35,053 nt of DNA from Ignavibacteriaceae bacterium (lineage in GTDB: Bacteria > Bacteroidota > Ignavibacteria > Ignavibacteriales > Ignavibacteriaceae), in the NCBI GenBank assembly GCA_013042995.1, contig JABDPB010000036.1, forward strand, positions 1-35,053, read 5' to 3'. Under the pieces are notes generated by a model, which ran no database searches, was not told the DNA's origin, and saw only the letters and a list, made by a program, of their open reading frames with translations. Of the stretch, positions 17,548-25,510 are shown in pieces (positions within the stretch are counted from its first letter, which is position 1; each line of letters opens with the position of its first letter). The translations under genes were made by a program, and so were the position numbers.

Positions 17548-18894
17548 CTAATAGTTTACTCCGGGTGTTTTAGGACGCACAGTTGCTGTTTCTGCAGATA
17601 CAAGTGTTAATGCAATCATAATTACCATTATTACCATTGCTATTACAACTTGAATTATCTCGATAAGGTTCTTTAAACGATAAACTGTTTCGCTCTCATA
17701 ATAATTTGCCAGTTGAAGTGCGGTGTTCTTAATAGTACCAGATTCTTCACCTGAGTGAATTCTAGATAGTGCAGTTTCTGTAAACACTCCTGATGCTTCG
17801 AATGCATCGGTTACCCCCACACCTTTTTTCAGCATAAGTGGTATGGCAACAGTTTTTATCCTCTCTTCAAAATATTTATTGCCTGTTGCTTCTGATGCAA
17901 TTCGTATTGGCTCAATACTCTCGGCAGAACCATGATAAAGTGTATAAAACACTCGGCAAAAAACTTCAATTAGTGTTTTATGTATTAGTGAACCAAGTAT
18001 CGGCATTTTAATTATATACTGGTCGAACATTAATCTGCCCTTTTTCGTGCGTGAATATTGCCAAAGCAGAAGCGGCGGGAGAAATGTTACAATACCAATC
18101 AGTATAGGGTTGGCAACTAAAAAATCACTAATGTCTAATGTAAAAGCGGTCATCGGGGGTAGCTCAATTCCAAAACGTACGAACAACTTGGCAGTTTCTG
18201 GAAAAATATATCCCACATAAAATAGAACAGCCAGGAAAAGTACAAACAACGTTACCATCGGTGTGATTAGAGCACTTCTCAAATTCTTTCTAAATTCCTG
18301 CCTTCTTTCAAGGAATTTTGCAGTTGCTCTATAGATTTCTGCCATGTTACCGCTCTTGGATGCTAGGCCAAGCATGTATGCAGTAAATTTTCCGAATACG
18401 TGCTGATATTTTAGAAAAGTTGCTTCACTATCTGCACCTTTTCTTAAATCGTTGCTAATTTCTTTAAGCGTATTGCGTAGAGTTGCGTTTTGAGTATCAT
18501 TAATTAATAACGTAAGAATTTCCCCGTAGGATAATTTCTGTTCTAAAAGTTCCGCACTGATTTTTACGAATGTTACAATGTCAGCATTCGGCGGCTTGTG
18601 CTGAAAATTTAGCAGTTTTTTATTTACTGATAAAATTTTATAACCTAACCTGGCAAGAGCGTCTACTACTTCTTTCTTACTAAAGGCTTTTTGTTCTCCT
18701 CTGATAGGTTTCTCTTTGCCTTTACGAACACGGTAGACATACGTAGATTTACGCTGAATGTTGCTAAGCTTTAATTTATTTTTTTCAGCAAGCCGTTGTA
18801 TTTTTTTCTTTCCCTCGGCAACAGTGCCTGAAGTTACGGTACCAGATATTGTCTGCCCGTTTAGTTTTTGGGCGGTAAATTTGAACTCAACCAT
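17548..18894 (-). CDS. pilC: PilC/GspF-type inner-membrane platform protein
   Basis: This 448-residue protein begins with the GspF-type FKFTAQKLNGQTISGTV (4-20). Two GspF cytoplasmic repeats follow at about 103-205 and 305-405; the second includes SRIHSGEESGTIKNT. Three membrane helices sit at about 210-232, 260-280 and 409-432. It is the polytopic platform that works with PilB and PilT. The N-terminus carries two tandem copies of the short GspF N-segment (about 28-48 and 73-93, the latter ALARLGYKILSV), making the pre-repeat part longer than usual. A terminator and about 250 bp separate it from the pilin genes upstream. The ATG at 18894 has only a weak ribosome site. Confidence 0.93.
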   Translation of the reverse strand: MVEFKFTAQKLNGQTISGTVTSGTVAEGKKKIQRLAEKNKLKLSNIQRKSTYVYRVRKGKEKPIRGEQKAFSKKEVVDALARLGYKILSVNKKLLNFQHKPPNADIVTFVKISAELLEQKLSYGEILTLLINDTQNATLRNTLKEISNDLRKGADSEATFLKYQHVFGKFTAYMLGLASKSGNMAEIYRATAKFLERRQEFRKNLRSALITPMVTLFVLFLAVLFYVGYIFPETAKLFVRFGIELPPMTAFTLDISDFLVANPILIGIVTFLPPLLLWQYSRTKKGRLMFDQYIIKMPILGSLIHKTLIEVFCRVFYTLYHGSAESIEPIRIASEATGNKYFEERIKTVAIPLMLKKGVGVTDAFEASGVFTETALSRIHSGEESGTIKNTALQLANYYESETVYRLKNLIEIIQVVIAMVIMVIMIALTLVSAETATVRPKTPGVNY

Positions 18895-19093
18895 TTTCCA
18901 CTCATTATTTTTGAATGGATTTATTTATTCAAATTTGGTTCCGAAATTTTCTTTTGATTTTTTTACGAATTGTAACAATCTGAGTGCAGAATATTCGGGA
19001 AAATGTTATAGTTGTTGTAAATGTTACTATAAATGTGGTAATGGTGAAGTGTTCAATTGAGAACCTGAAAGAGAAATGTTTTATTTAAAATAA

Positions 19094-19120
19094 AAAAGGC
19101 TGATGCAGCATCAGCCTTTT
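19094..19120 (-). terminator. Intrinsic terminator after the pilin genes
   Basis: AAAAGGCTGATG-CTG-CATCAGCCTTTT on the minus strand is a perfect palindrome followed by TTATTTT. It lies 22 bp after the pilin stop and before pilC, so it should separate abundant pilin mRNA from the assembly genes. The hairpin is nearly symmetric, but no plus-strand gene needs it. Confidence 0.85.
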
Positions 19121-19141
19121 GAATAACTATTTAATTAAGAG

Positions 19142-19525
19142 TTAGTTATTTACTGCTACTGAGATTGTTGTTGGTCCGACAGTGCAGGTAGCCTGTACCA
19201 CAGTTGAACCGTCATCTCCTATTTCAGTACCGTCACCTACTATTGTTACAGTTTGTGCGGCTACTGATTCAAGATATGTTCCATTGGCTGTTGAATCCAA
19301 ACCAGTTGGAATTGTCCATCCTGTAAATGTGTTTCCGCCACCGCCCATTGAGGTTGGTTTCTTATAGAACTGCTGAGCCATAGCTCCTAAGTTGTTTAGA
19401 TCTGAAATAACACCGTCTCTGTTAGCATTGGTTGCATTTGCATTAAATAAGTTAATACCTACTACAACTGCAATACCTACTATGATAACGCCAAGCACGA
19501 TTAAGAGAAGTTGTTGCTGACCCAT
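19142..19525 (-). CDS. Atypical type IV pilin-like protein, copy 1
   Basis: The 127 residues start MGQQQLLLIVLGVIIVGIAVVVG: a two-residue leader ending in Gly, then a long hydrophobic helix (about 6-27) and a small globular domain. This fits a prepilin cut after G2, but mature position 5 is Leu, not the usual Glu, and there is no positive leader. Residues 54-72 (YKKPTSMGGGGNTFTGWTIP) are shared with the neighbouring paralogue and have a four-Gly run. The rest is Ser/Thr/Gly-rich beta structure with one Cys (114). AGGAG precedes the ATG by 8 nt. Position beside pilC, pilB and a secretin supports a structural pilin; I know of no named family for it. It ends just before a strong terminator. Confidence 0.8.
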   Translation of the reverse strand: MGQQQLLLIVLGVIIVGIAVVVGINLFNANATNANRDGVISDLNNLGAMAQQFYKKPTSMGGGGNTFTGWTIPTGLDSTANGTYLESVAAQTVTIVGDGTEIGDDGSTVVQATCTVGPTTISVAVNN

Positions 19526-19577
19526 TTTTATACTCCTGTGTTTGTTGGGTAATTGTTAATTATGTGTTTGTTATTTT

Positions 19578-19958
19578 CTAGTTTATTATAACTGAGTAAT
19601 AATCGTCTGATGTAATTATTGTTTGTACTTTAATCGAATCATTTCCCGTTATAACTTCAGTTCCCGTGCCAGTAATTGTAACCTGTTGTGCCGATACACT
19701 AGCCAGAAAAGAACCGTTTGCTGTCTGCACAAGCTGAGGAGGAATTTGCCAATTTGTGAAAGTTTTACCTCCCCCGCCCATTTCCCTGGGTTTTTTGTAA
19801 TAGCTAATTGCAATGGTTGCAATATTTGAGCATTCGCTTATAAGTAAATCTCTTTTACTCTCTATTGCATTTCCCCTAAATAATTCTATTGAAACAGCTA
19901 TTGCAATAGCTACTATAATTATTGCTAATACTATCATTAATAATTGCTGTTGACCCAA
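19578..19958 (-). CDS. Atypical type IV pilin-like protein, copy 2
   Basis: The 126 residues parallel the downstream pilin throughout: MGQQQLLMIVLAIIIVAIAIAV at the start, the YKKPREMGGGGKTFTNW block at 54-70, then IPPQLVQTANGSFLASVSAQQVTI. The start codon is TTG, supported by alignment with the ATG of copy 1 and by a GAGG site 10 nt upstream. It lacks Glu5 of the mature pilin and has a cysteine (43) in the N-terminal helix extension that copy 1 does not have. It comes first in the pair, with 52 bp to copy 1, so both are probably on one transcript. It could be a minor pilin or an alternative major subunit; the weaker start codon favours the former, as inference. Confidence 0.8.
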   Translation of the reverse strand: MGQQQLLMIVLAIIIVAIAIAVSIELFRGNAIESKRDLLISECSNIATIAISYYKKPREMGGGGKTFTNWQIPPQLVQTANGSFLASVSAQQVTITGTGTEVITGNDSIKVQTIITSDDYYSVIIN

Positions 19959-20441
19959 TTTATCTTATCCTCATACTGGTTTATTTTTTCACAAATACGA
20001 TAAAAAAATATGCCATTTTTAAAATCAATCTTTATAACTTATTTTGAATGTTTTTCAAAGAAAAAGGGGTACGTGTAACTATTACAAGTAATTTTTGCCC
20101 AATAAGTTTGGATGTAAAAATGTTAAAGGGTTCAATAAAAGAAGAAAATCAATACTTTCTCTTGACAAAACCTAATTTATTTACTAAAAAGAAGGTTATA
20201 GCTAGATTCTCTTTGCTCATTCCTTAAGGAATATTGTTTAATTATGGTGTGTTGTGTAAAATTAGAAGAGCTAAATACAGTAATTTTTTCTTATATGGTT
20301 AATAGAAAGTTCTAGTATTTAATTAAAATAAAGGAAAAGTAGGGAAATATAGTGTTGCAAGAAAATATTACATGTAATCATTTAAATTTTAGATAGGCTG
20401 ATGAAATTAGCGTCAAAGTTGTCATTTCTTCTAAGATCCAA
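19959..20441. other. Intergenic region between aspS and the pilins
   Basis: These 483 bp contain no convincing gene on either strand. On the minus strand TTGAAA (20058-20053), 16 nt and TATAAA (20036-20031) form a possible sigma70-like promoter about 73 bp upstream of pilin copy 2; it does not fit TAnnTTTG. A 12-bp palindrome, ATTACATGTAAT, sits at 20367-20378 and could be a regulator site. I see no clear terminator for aspS. Confidence 0.35.
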
Positions 20442-22208
20442 TTATTCTCTAATTTTTAAATGAAGTTCTTTCAATTGCTCCTCACTGGCTGGCGAGGGAG
20501 CTTCATCCATTAACGAAAGTGCGCTTGCCGTTTTGGGGAATGCAATTGTATCTCTTATGGAATCTACTCCTGCAAAAACCATTACCATTCTATCGAAGCC
20601 AAAAGCAATTCCGCCATGTGGGGGTGCGCCGTACCTAAATGCATTCATCAAAAAACCGAATTTTTGCTGCGCTTCTTCTTCACTTAAGCCTAAAGCTTTA
20701 AACATTATTGCCTGCAAATTAGCATTGTGAATTCTAATGCTTCCACCGGCAATTTCATTTCCATTTAGGACGAGATCGTAAGCCTGGGCTTTAACTTTAC
20801 CCGGTTCTTTATCAAGCAGGTCTAGATCTTCAGTTCGTGGCGAAGTAAATGGATGATGCATCGCATATAATCTTTTTGTTTCTTCGTCCCACTCAAAGAG
20901 CGGAAAATCCGTTACCCATAAAAGTGACTTTGGCGTATCCGGTTTTATTAATCCCAGTCTTTTTGCAATTTCAAGTCTCAATGCACCCATTTGGTTTAAG
21001 GTGGAATTTACATCCCCCGCTAAAATTAAGATCAGGTCGTCCTGCTTAGCGTTTAATTTGTTCATTAGATCATATATTTCTTTATCAGTTAAAAATTTAG
21101 CGGTCGGAGAATCTAATTTTCCATCCCCTACTTTAAACCACACAAGTCCTTTTGCACCGCGATCTTTTACAAGTTGTGTAAGCCCATCTACCTGGTTCCG
21201 GCTGAAAGATGCACAGCCAGGAGCTGCAATTCCTGTGACAATTCCTTTTGATTTTAATACTTCACCAAAAACTTTAAACTCAGTGCCTGTAAAAACCCCA
21301 TTTAAATTTTGAAGCTGCAAATCGAATCGCAGATCTGGTTTATCGCTACCGTATTTCATCATTGCTTCATCGTAAGTCAGCCTTGGAATTGGTAATGATA
21401 AATCAACATTCCATATTTCTTTAAAGAAATTTTTCATTAATCCTTCAACAACTTTAAATACTTCTTCCCTGTTTGTAAAAGACATTTCAACATCTATCTG
21501 TGTAAATTCTGGCTGGCGGTCTGCTCTTAAATCTTCATCACGGAAACATTTTACAATCTGAAAGTAGCGGTCGAATCCAGATACCATTAAAAGCTGTTTA
21601 TATTGCTGAGGCGATTGCGGAAGAGCATAAAATTTTCCTTTATGTATTCTGCTTGGAACAAGATAATCACGAGCACCTTCCGGCGTGCTTTTCATCAATA
21701 CGGGTGTTTCGATTTCAGTAAAACTATTTTCATCAAAATATTTTCTTGTCACTTGATACATCTTATGCCTGAGCAGTAAAATTTTTTGCAGCGAAGGTCT
21801 TCTTAAATCAAGATAGCGGTACCTTAAACGCAAATCTTCATAAGCATCCGTATCATTTTTTATTTCAAAAGGAGGTGTTTCAGCTTCGTTTAGTATCTCA
21901 AGTTTATTTACCAAGATATCCATTTCACCGGTTGTTAGTTCTTTGTTAACAGCATTTTCCGGTCTTATTCGCACTTTACCTTCTACAGAAATTACAAATT
22001 CGTTTCTTAATTTTTTTGCGAGCTCATATGCATCTTTATAAACGGGTTCAAAAACAACCTGGGTAATACCATAACGGTCGCGAAGCCAGATAAAAATTAA
22101 ATTGCCCAGATCTCTCCTGCGGGCCACCCAGCCGTTAAGGACTATATTTTCACCTACGTTTATCTTTCTTAGCTCGCCACAAGTATGTGTGCGAATATTA
22201 AAATTCAT
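20442..22208 (-). CDS. aspS: Aspartyl-tRNA synthetase
   Basis: This class II synthetase charges tRNA-Asp. The 588 residues show the anticodon-binding OB fold (about 1-110, with NGWVARRRDLGNLIFIWLRD) and motif 1 (FTEIETPVLMKSTPEGARDY). Motif 2 is FRDEDLRADRQPEFTQID, followed by a bacterial GAD insertion (about 290-410) and motif 3 (GIAFGFDRMVMVFAG). Length and the GAD domain are those of the bacterial type. I chose the ATG at 22208, which has GGAG 13 nt upstream; a TTG six codons earlier is in frame but falls within that ribosome site. Whether it also charges tRNA-Asn cannot be told here. It stands alone, divergent from the phosphorylase gene. Confidence 0.97.
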   Translation of the reverse strand: MNFNIRTHTCGELRKINVGENIVLNGWVARRRDLGNLIFIWLRDRYGITQVVFEPVYKDAYELAKKLRNEFVISVEGKVRIRPENAVNKELTTGEMDILVNKLEILNEAETPPFEIKNDTDAYEDLRLRYRYLDLRRPSLQKILLLRHKMYQVTRKYFDENSFTEIETPVLMKSTPEGARDYLVPSRIHKGKFYALPQSPQQYKQLLMVSGFDRYFQIVKCFRDEDLRADRQPEFTQIDVEMSFTNREEVFKVVEGLMKNFFKEIWNVDLSLPIPRLTYDEAMMKYGSDKPDLRFDLQLQNLNGVFTGTEFKVFGEVLKSKGIVTGIAAPGCASFSRNQVDGLTQLVKDRGAKGLVWFKVGDGKLDSPTAKFLTDKEIYDLMNKLNAKQDDLILILAGDVNSTLNQMGALRLEIAKRLGLIKPDTPKSLLWVTDFPLFEWDEETKRLYAMHHPFTSPRTEDLDLLDKEPGKVKAQAYDLVLNGNEIAGGSIRIHNANLQAIMFKALGLSEEEAQQKFGFLMNAFRYGAPPHGGIAFGFDRMVMVFAGVDSIRDTIAFPKTASALSLMDEAPSPASEEQLKELHLKIRE

Positions 22209-22364
22209 AAAAATTTTATTCTCCAAATATCGTTTGTTGAAAACTAAAATTAATCATTCCCTATTGGGTAAACAAATAATCAAGAATTCAATTATCAATT
22301 GGAATATTATGTCTTGAATCAATAGTGACTTCACTAAACAATCATTTCTTTGTAAGTTTCAGTG

Positions 22365-23669
22365 ATGAACACTGTAGAATTGATACGAAAGAAAAGGGAC
22401 AAGCTTCCCCTAACGGAAAAAGAAATAAAATTTTTAATTGGCGGCTTTACTTCCGGTAAAATACCTGATTACCAATTTTCTGCACTTTTAATGGCTATTT
22501 TGTTAAATGGAATGGGCAATAAAGAAACGGCCGCACTAACTGAAACGATGCTTAACAGTGGAAAGGTTGTGAATTTTTCCTCAATCAAGGGATTAAAAGT
22601 TGATAAACATTCCACCGGTGGAGTTGGTGATAAAACATCATTAATTATTGCTCCGATTGCTGCCTCGGCTGGAGTTTATGTGCCGATGATTTCGGGCAGG
22701 GGATTGGGACATACAGGTGGAACTTTGGATAAGCTCGAATCAATTCCAGGTTTTAAAACCGATTTAACTTTGTCGGAGTACAAAAAAGTTATGTGTAAAT
22801 GCGGCGCGGTTTTAATTGGGCAGACAAAAGAAATCGCACCTGCTGATAAATTAATTTATTCTCTCCGAGATGTTACCGCTACCGTTGAATCAACTCCATT
22901 AATTACTGCAAGTATAATGAGTAAAAAGCTTGCGGAAGGAATTGACGGATTGGTTTTAGATATTAAAACCGGAAGCGGCGCTTTTATGAAAACCATAAAA
23001 GATGCAAGCGAGCTTTCCCGTTCGTTAATTAATACAGCAAAATCATTTAACAAAAAAGTGATTGCTTTTATTACTGATATGAATCAGCCTCTTGGCAATT
23101 ATATCGGCAATTGGTTAGAGGTTTACGAATCGATAAAAATATTAAAAGGCGAATCAAAAAACGATTTGTATAATGTATGCCTTAAGCTTGCTGGTGCCAT
23201 GCTTTTACTCGGAAAGAAGACACAAACGATAAGCAGCGGCGAGAAGCTTGCGAAACAGCAAATTGAGAACGGTGAAGCATTCAAAAAATTTTTAGAAATA
23301 ATTGAACTTCAGGGCGGAAAAATAAATTATATTAATAGTCCATATAAGTATCCAAAATCAAAATATGCCAAAAAGGTTCGCTCTATTAAAAAAGGATTCA
23401 TAGGCGAAATGGATACATATAAGATTGGAATGGCTTCGTTGGAATTAGGAGCCGGGAGAAAAACAATAGACGATGTGATTGATTACAAAGCTGGAATAAT
23501 TTTAAATAAAAAAATAGGTGATTCTGTTGAACACGGAGAATTACTTTGCGAACTTCGGGCAGATTCAAGAGCTAAAATAAAAGTTGCCGAAAAAATGATT
23601 CTTGACGCAATGCACTTTTCAAAAACAAAACCATCTAAACATAAACTTATTAAAAAGATAATTGTTTGA
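22365..23669 (+). CDS. pdp: Pyrimidine-nucleoside (thymidine) phosphorylase
   Basis: The enzyme splits thymidine or uridine with phosphate to the free base and (deoxy)ribose 1-phosphate in nucleoside salvage. The 434 residues carry the family signature KHSTGGVGDKTS (81-92), the SGRGLGHTGGTLDKLE block and the LVLDIKTGSGAF loop near 207. Length matches Pdp/DeoA. The C-terminal domain has the barrel-sandwich pattern typical of the family (IGDSVEHGELLCEL). A GTG one codon before the ATG is also in frame; I kept the ATG. Pdp and DeoA cannot be told apart with certainty by eye. It is followed after 46 bp by the SPFH gene, with no terminator seen. Confidence 0.93.
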   Translation: MNTVELIRKKRDKLPLTEKEIKFLIGGFTSGKIPDYQFSALLMAILLNGMGNKETAALTETMLNSGKVVNFSSIKGLKVDKHSTGGVGDKTSLIIAPIAASAGVYVPMISGRGLGHTGGTLDKLESIPGFKTDLTLSEYKKVMCKCGAVLIGQTKEIAPADKLIYSLRDVTATVESTPLITASIMSKKLAEGIDGLVLDIKTGSGAFMKTIKDASELSRSLINTAKSFNKKVIAFITDMNQPLGNYIGNWLEVYESIKILKGESKNDLYNVCLKLAGAMLLLGKKTQTISSGEKLAKQQIENGEAFKKFLEIIELQGGKINYINSPYKYPKSKYAKKVRSIKKGFIGEMDTYKIGMASLELGAGRKTIDDVIDYKAGIILNKKIGDSVEHGELLCELRADSRAKIKVAEKMILDAMHFSKTKPSKHKLIKKIIV

Positions 23670-23715
23670 TAAAAAATTTCATTAATAAATAAATCTGTAA
23701 AAGGAGAAAAATGCT

Positions 23716-24585
23716 ATGTTATTTATAATAGCTATTATCGCTGCTGTTGTTGCTTTTTTCGTTTATCAAAGCGCCAAAAAAAGGGTTCAAAAATCTGAGA
23801 CAACTTTTGCAATGGCTGGATTTATTGTTGCATTGCTTATAGCACTGCTTCAATGCTTTACCATAATTCCTGCCGGACATACAGGTGTTATAGACTTTCT
23901 GGGTTACGTAAGTGACAATACCCTGAAACCGGGAGTAAACCTCGTTAACCCAATGGCGAATGTTGAAAAGATGAGTATCAAAACACAGGAATTAAAAGAA
24001 TTGATGTCAGTTCCATCTAAAGAGGGACTAAGTGTTGATCTCGAAATAAGTCTGCTATTTAAATTGGATTCTGAAAAAGCAAATGATATTTATAAAACAG
24101 TTGGGCCTAATTATGCTGAAATTATCTTAGTTCCACAATTCCGCTCGGTTGTAAGAGGTGTAACTGCACGTTATGAAGCAAAGGCATTGTATACCGCGTC
24201 ACGTGAAAAGCTGGCAGGTGAGATTATCACTGAACTGGAAAAGTTGGTTGGCCCCAGGGGGATTAATGTTGAACAAGCTCCTCTTAGACAAATCCAGCTT
24301 CCAGAACGCTTGACAAAATCCATTGAGGAGAAATTACAAGCCGAGCAGGAAAGTCAGCGAATGGAATTTATTTTAACACGTGAAAAACAGGAAGCAGATC
24401 GAAAAAGAATAGAAGCAAAAGGTATAGCAGATTTTCAGGAAATCGTTTCTAAAGGAATTAGCGAACAATTACTAAAGTGGAAAGGTATCGAGGCCACAGA
24501 AAAACTTGCTGGTTCTGAAAATTCTAAAGTAATTGTAATTGGCTCGGGTAAAGATGGATTGCCTTTAATTCTTGGTGGGAACTAA
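23716..24585 (+). CDS. SPFH/prohibitin-like membrane protein
   Basis: The 289 residues have two N-terminal membrane helices (about 1-18 and 31-50) and then a Band-7/SPFH domain (about 50-220; IIPAGHTGVIDFLGYV at the start). A charged coiled coil (about 208-250; EQESQRMEFILTREKQEADRKRIEAK) follows. Prohibitin-type proteins form large ring oligomers that organise membranes and regulate FtsH-like proteases. AAAGGAG lies just upstream. An ATG 6 bp earlier opens only a five-codon frame, so 23716 is the start. It precedes the haem operon in the same direction but is separated by 94 bp containing a promoter, so it is probably not part of that operon. Confidence 0.9.
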   Translation: MLFIIAIIAAVVAFFVYQSAKKRVQKSETTFAMAGFIVALLIALLQCFTIIPAGHTGVIDFLGYVSDNTLKPGVNLVNPMANVEKMSIKTQELKELMSVPSKEGLSVDLEISLLFKLDSEKANDIYKTVGPNYAEIILVPQFRSVVRGVTARYEAKALYTASREKLAGEIITELEKLVGPRGINVEQAPLRQIQLPERLTKSIEEKLQAEQESQRMEFILTREKQEADRKRIEAKGIADFQEIVSKGISEQLLKWKGIEATEKLAGSENSKVIVIGSGKDGLPLILGGN

Positions 24586-24617
24586 AAAATAACGTTTTTC
24601 AGGCAATTTCAAATACT

Positions 24618-24648
24618 TTGTTCAGGAAATTATCTATTCGTATTTTTG
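24618..24648 (+). promoter_or_regulatory. Promoter of the haem operon
   Basis: TTG (24618-24620), 20 nt and TATTTTTG (24641-24648) match the Bacteroidota pattern TTG-N19-21-TAnnTTTG exactly. The predicted start leaves about a 25-nt leader before the ATG at 24680. The spacer contains AAATTATCTATT (24627-24638), found again upstream of the methyltransferase at 32562. Confidence 0.6.
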
Positions 24649-24679
24649 AACCCACGAGTCAGAAATTGAGTAGAAGCTA

Positions 24680-25504
24680 ATGGTTTCAGCAATACATACA
24701 ATAAATATACTGCTACCGGTTTTTTACCTTCTTACACTTGCAGTATACTTTTACGACTTTATTAAGGGGGAAAAAAAGTTAATTAATGTTAAAAGAGTTT
24801 TTCTTTTCATTACACTTTTTCTCCACTTAATATATATTGTTTTACGCACCGTTGCGTTTGATCACCCACCAATCACAAACGTATTTGAAATATTTACAAT
24901 TCTGGCAATCACAATCAGCTTTTCATATTTTCTTGTTGAACTGGTTTCCGACATTAGGGGAACTGGTCCCTTCATTATTGTGCTATCATTCATCTTTCAA
25001 TTAATATCTTCTCTTTTTATTCAGGATTTGGTTGAAGTAAAAGATGTGCTTCGCAGCAATTTATTGGGCACTCATGTTATTAGTGCACTTTTGGGTTATT
25101 CGGGATTTACGATCTCGGCTGTTTATGGATTTTTATATTTAGTTCTTTATAAAGATATAAAGCTGAATAGGTTTGGGTTAATTTTTAACCGTCTGCCGAA
25201 TTTGGAAATGCTTGAAAGACTTAGCTTATACTCGGCGGTAATTGGATTTATTACATTAACAATTGCAATAATTATTGGTATAATTTGGTTACCGGTAGCA
25301 TTTCCTAATTTTTCATTTTTCGATCCTAAAATTATAACAACCTCGCTTGTTTGGGTGCTATATGGAATTGGAATCACTAGCAAAGTGCTTGGCAACTGGC
25401 GTGGCAAGCGTTTAGTTTTGCTTACAATATCAGGATTTCTTGTTGCAATTATTTCCACAATTCTTTCAAACTTTTTAGCACAGAGTTTTCATTCCTTTTA
25501 TTAA
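24680..25504 (+). CDS. CcsA/HemX-like cytochrome c assembly-family membrane protein
   Basis: This 274-residue protein has about eight membrane helices and belongs by pattern to the CcsA/CcmC/HemX group: the segment PPITNVFEIFTILAITISF (63-81) and GTHVISALLGYSGFTISAVYG (130-150) with H132. It lacks the WGxxWxWD tryptophan-rich loop of true haem-handling CcsA, so it looks more like HemX, the membrane protein that in Bacillus lies next to hemA and controls HemA level. The hemA gene starts 6 bp downstream, which strongly supports that link. Its function here (HemA control, haem handling or cytochrome c maturation) is inferred from position. No ribosome site stronger than GTAGAAG precedes the ATG. 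Confidence 0.8.
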   Translation: MVSAIHTINILLPVFYLLTLAVYFYDFIKGEKKLINVKRVFLFITLFLHLIYIVLRTVAFDHPPITNVFEIFTILAITISFSYFLVELVSDIRGTGPFIIVLSFIFQLISSLFIQDLVEVKDVLRSNLLGTHVISALLGYSGFTISAVYGFLYLVLYKDIKLNRFGLIFNRLPNLEMLERLSLYSAVIGFITLTIAIIIGIIWLPVAFPNFSFFDPKIITTSLVWVLYGIGITSKVLGNWRGKRLVLLTISGFLVAIISTILSNFLAQSFHSFY

Positions 25505-25510
25505 TAGTAT

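Noticed and set aside
20010-20015. TGGCAT upstream of the pilins as a sigma54 -24 box
   Set aside because: The matching -12 GC is absent at the required spacing, and the region is simply T-rich.
20162-20190. Plus-strand TTGACA followed by an AT-rich box as a promoter
   Set aside because: No plus-strand gene follows; the next coding sequence downstream is aspS on the other strand.
20367-20378. Palindrome ATTACATGTAAT as a definite operator
   Set aside because: A single 12-bp A/T-rich palindrome about 400 bp from the nearest start is too weak to name as a site.
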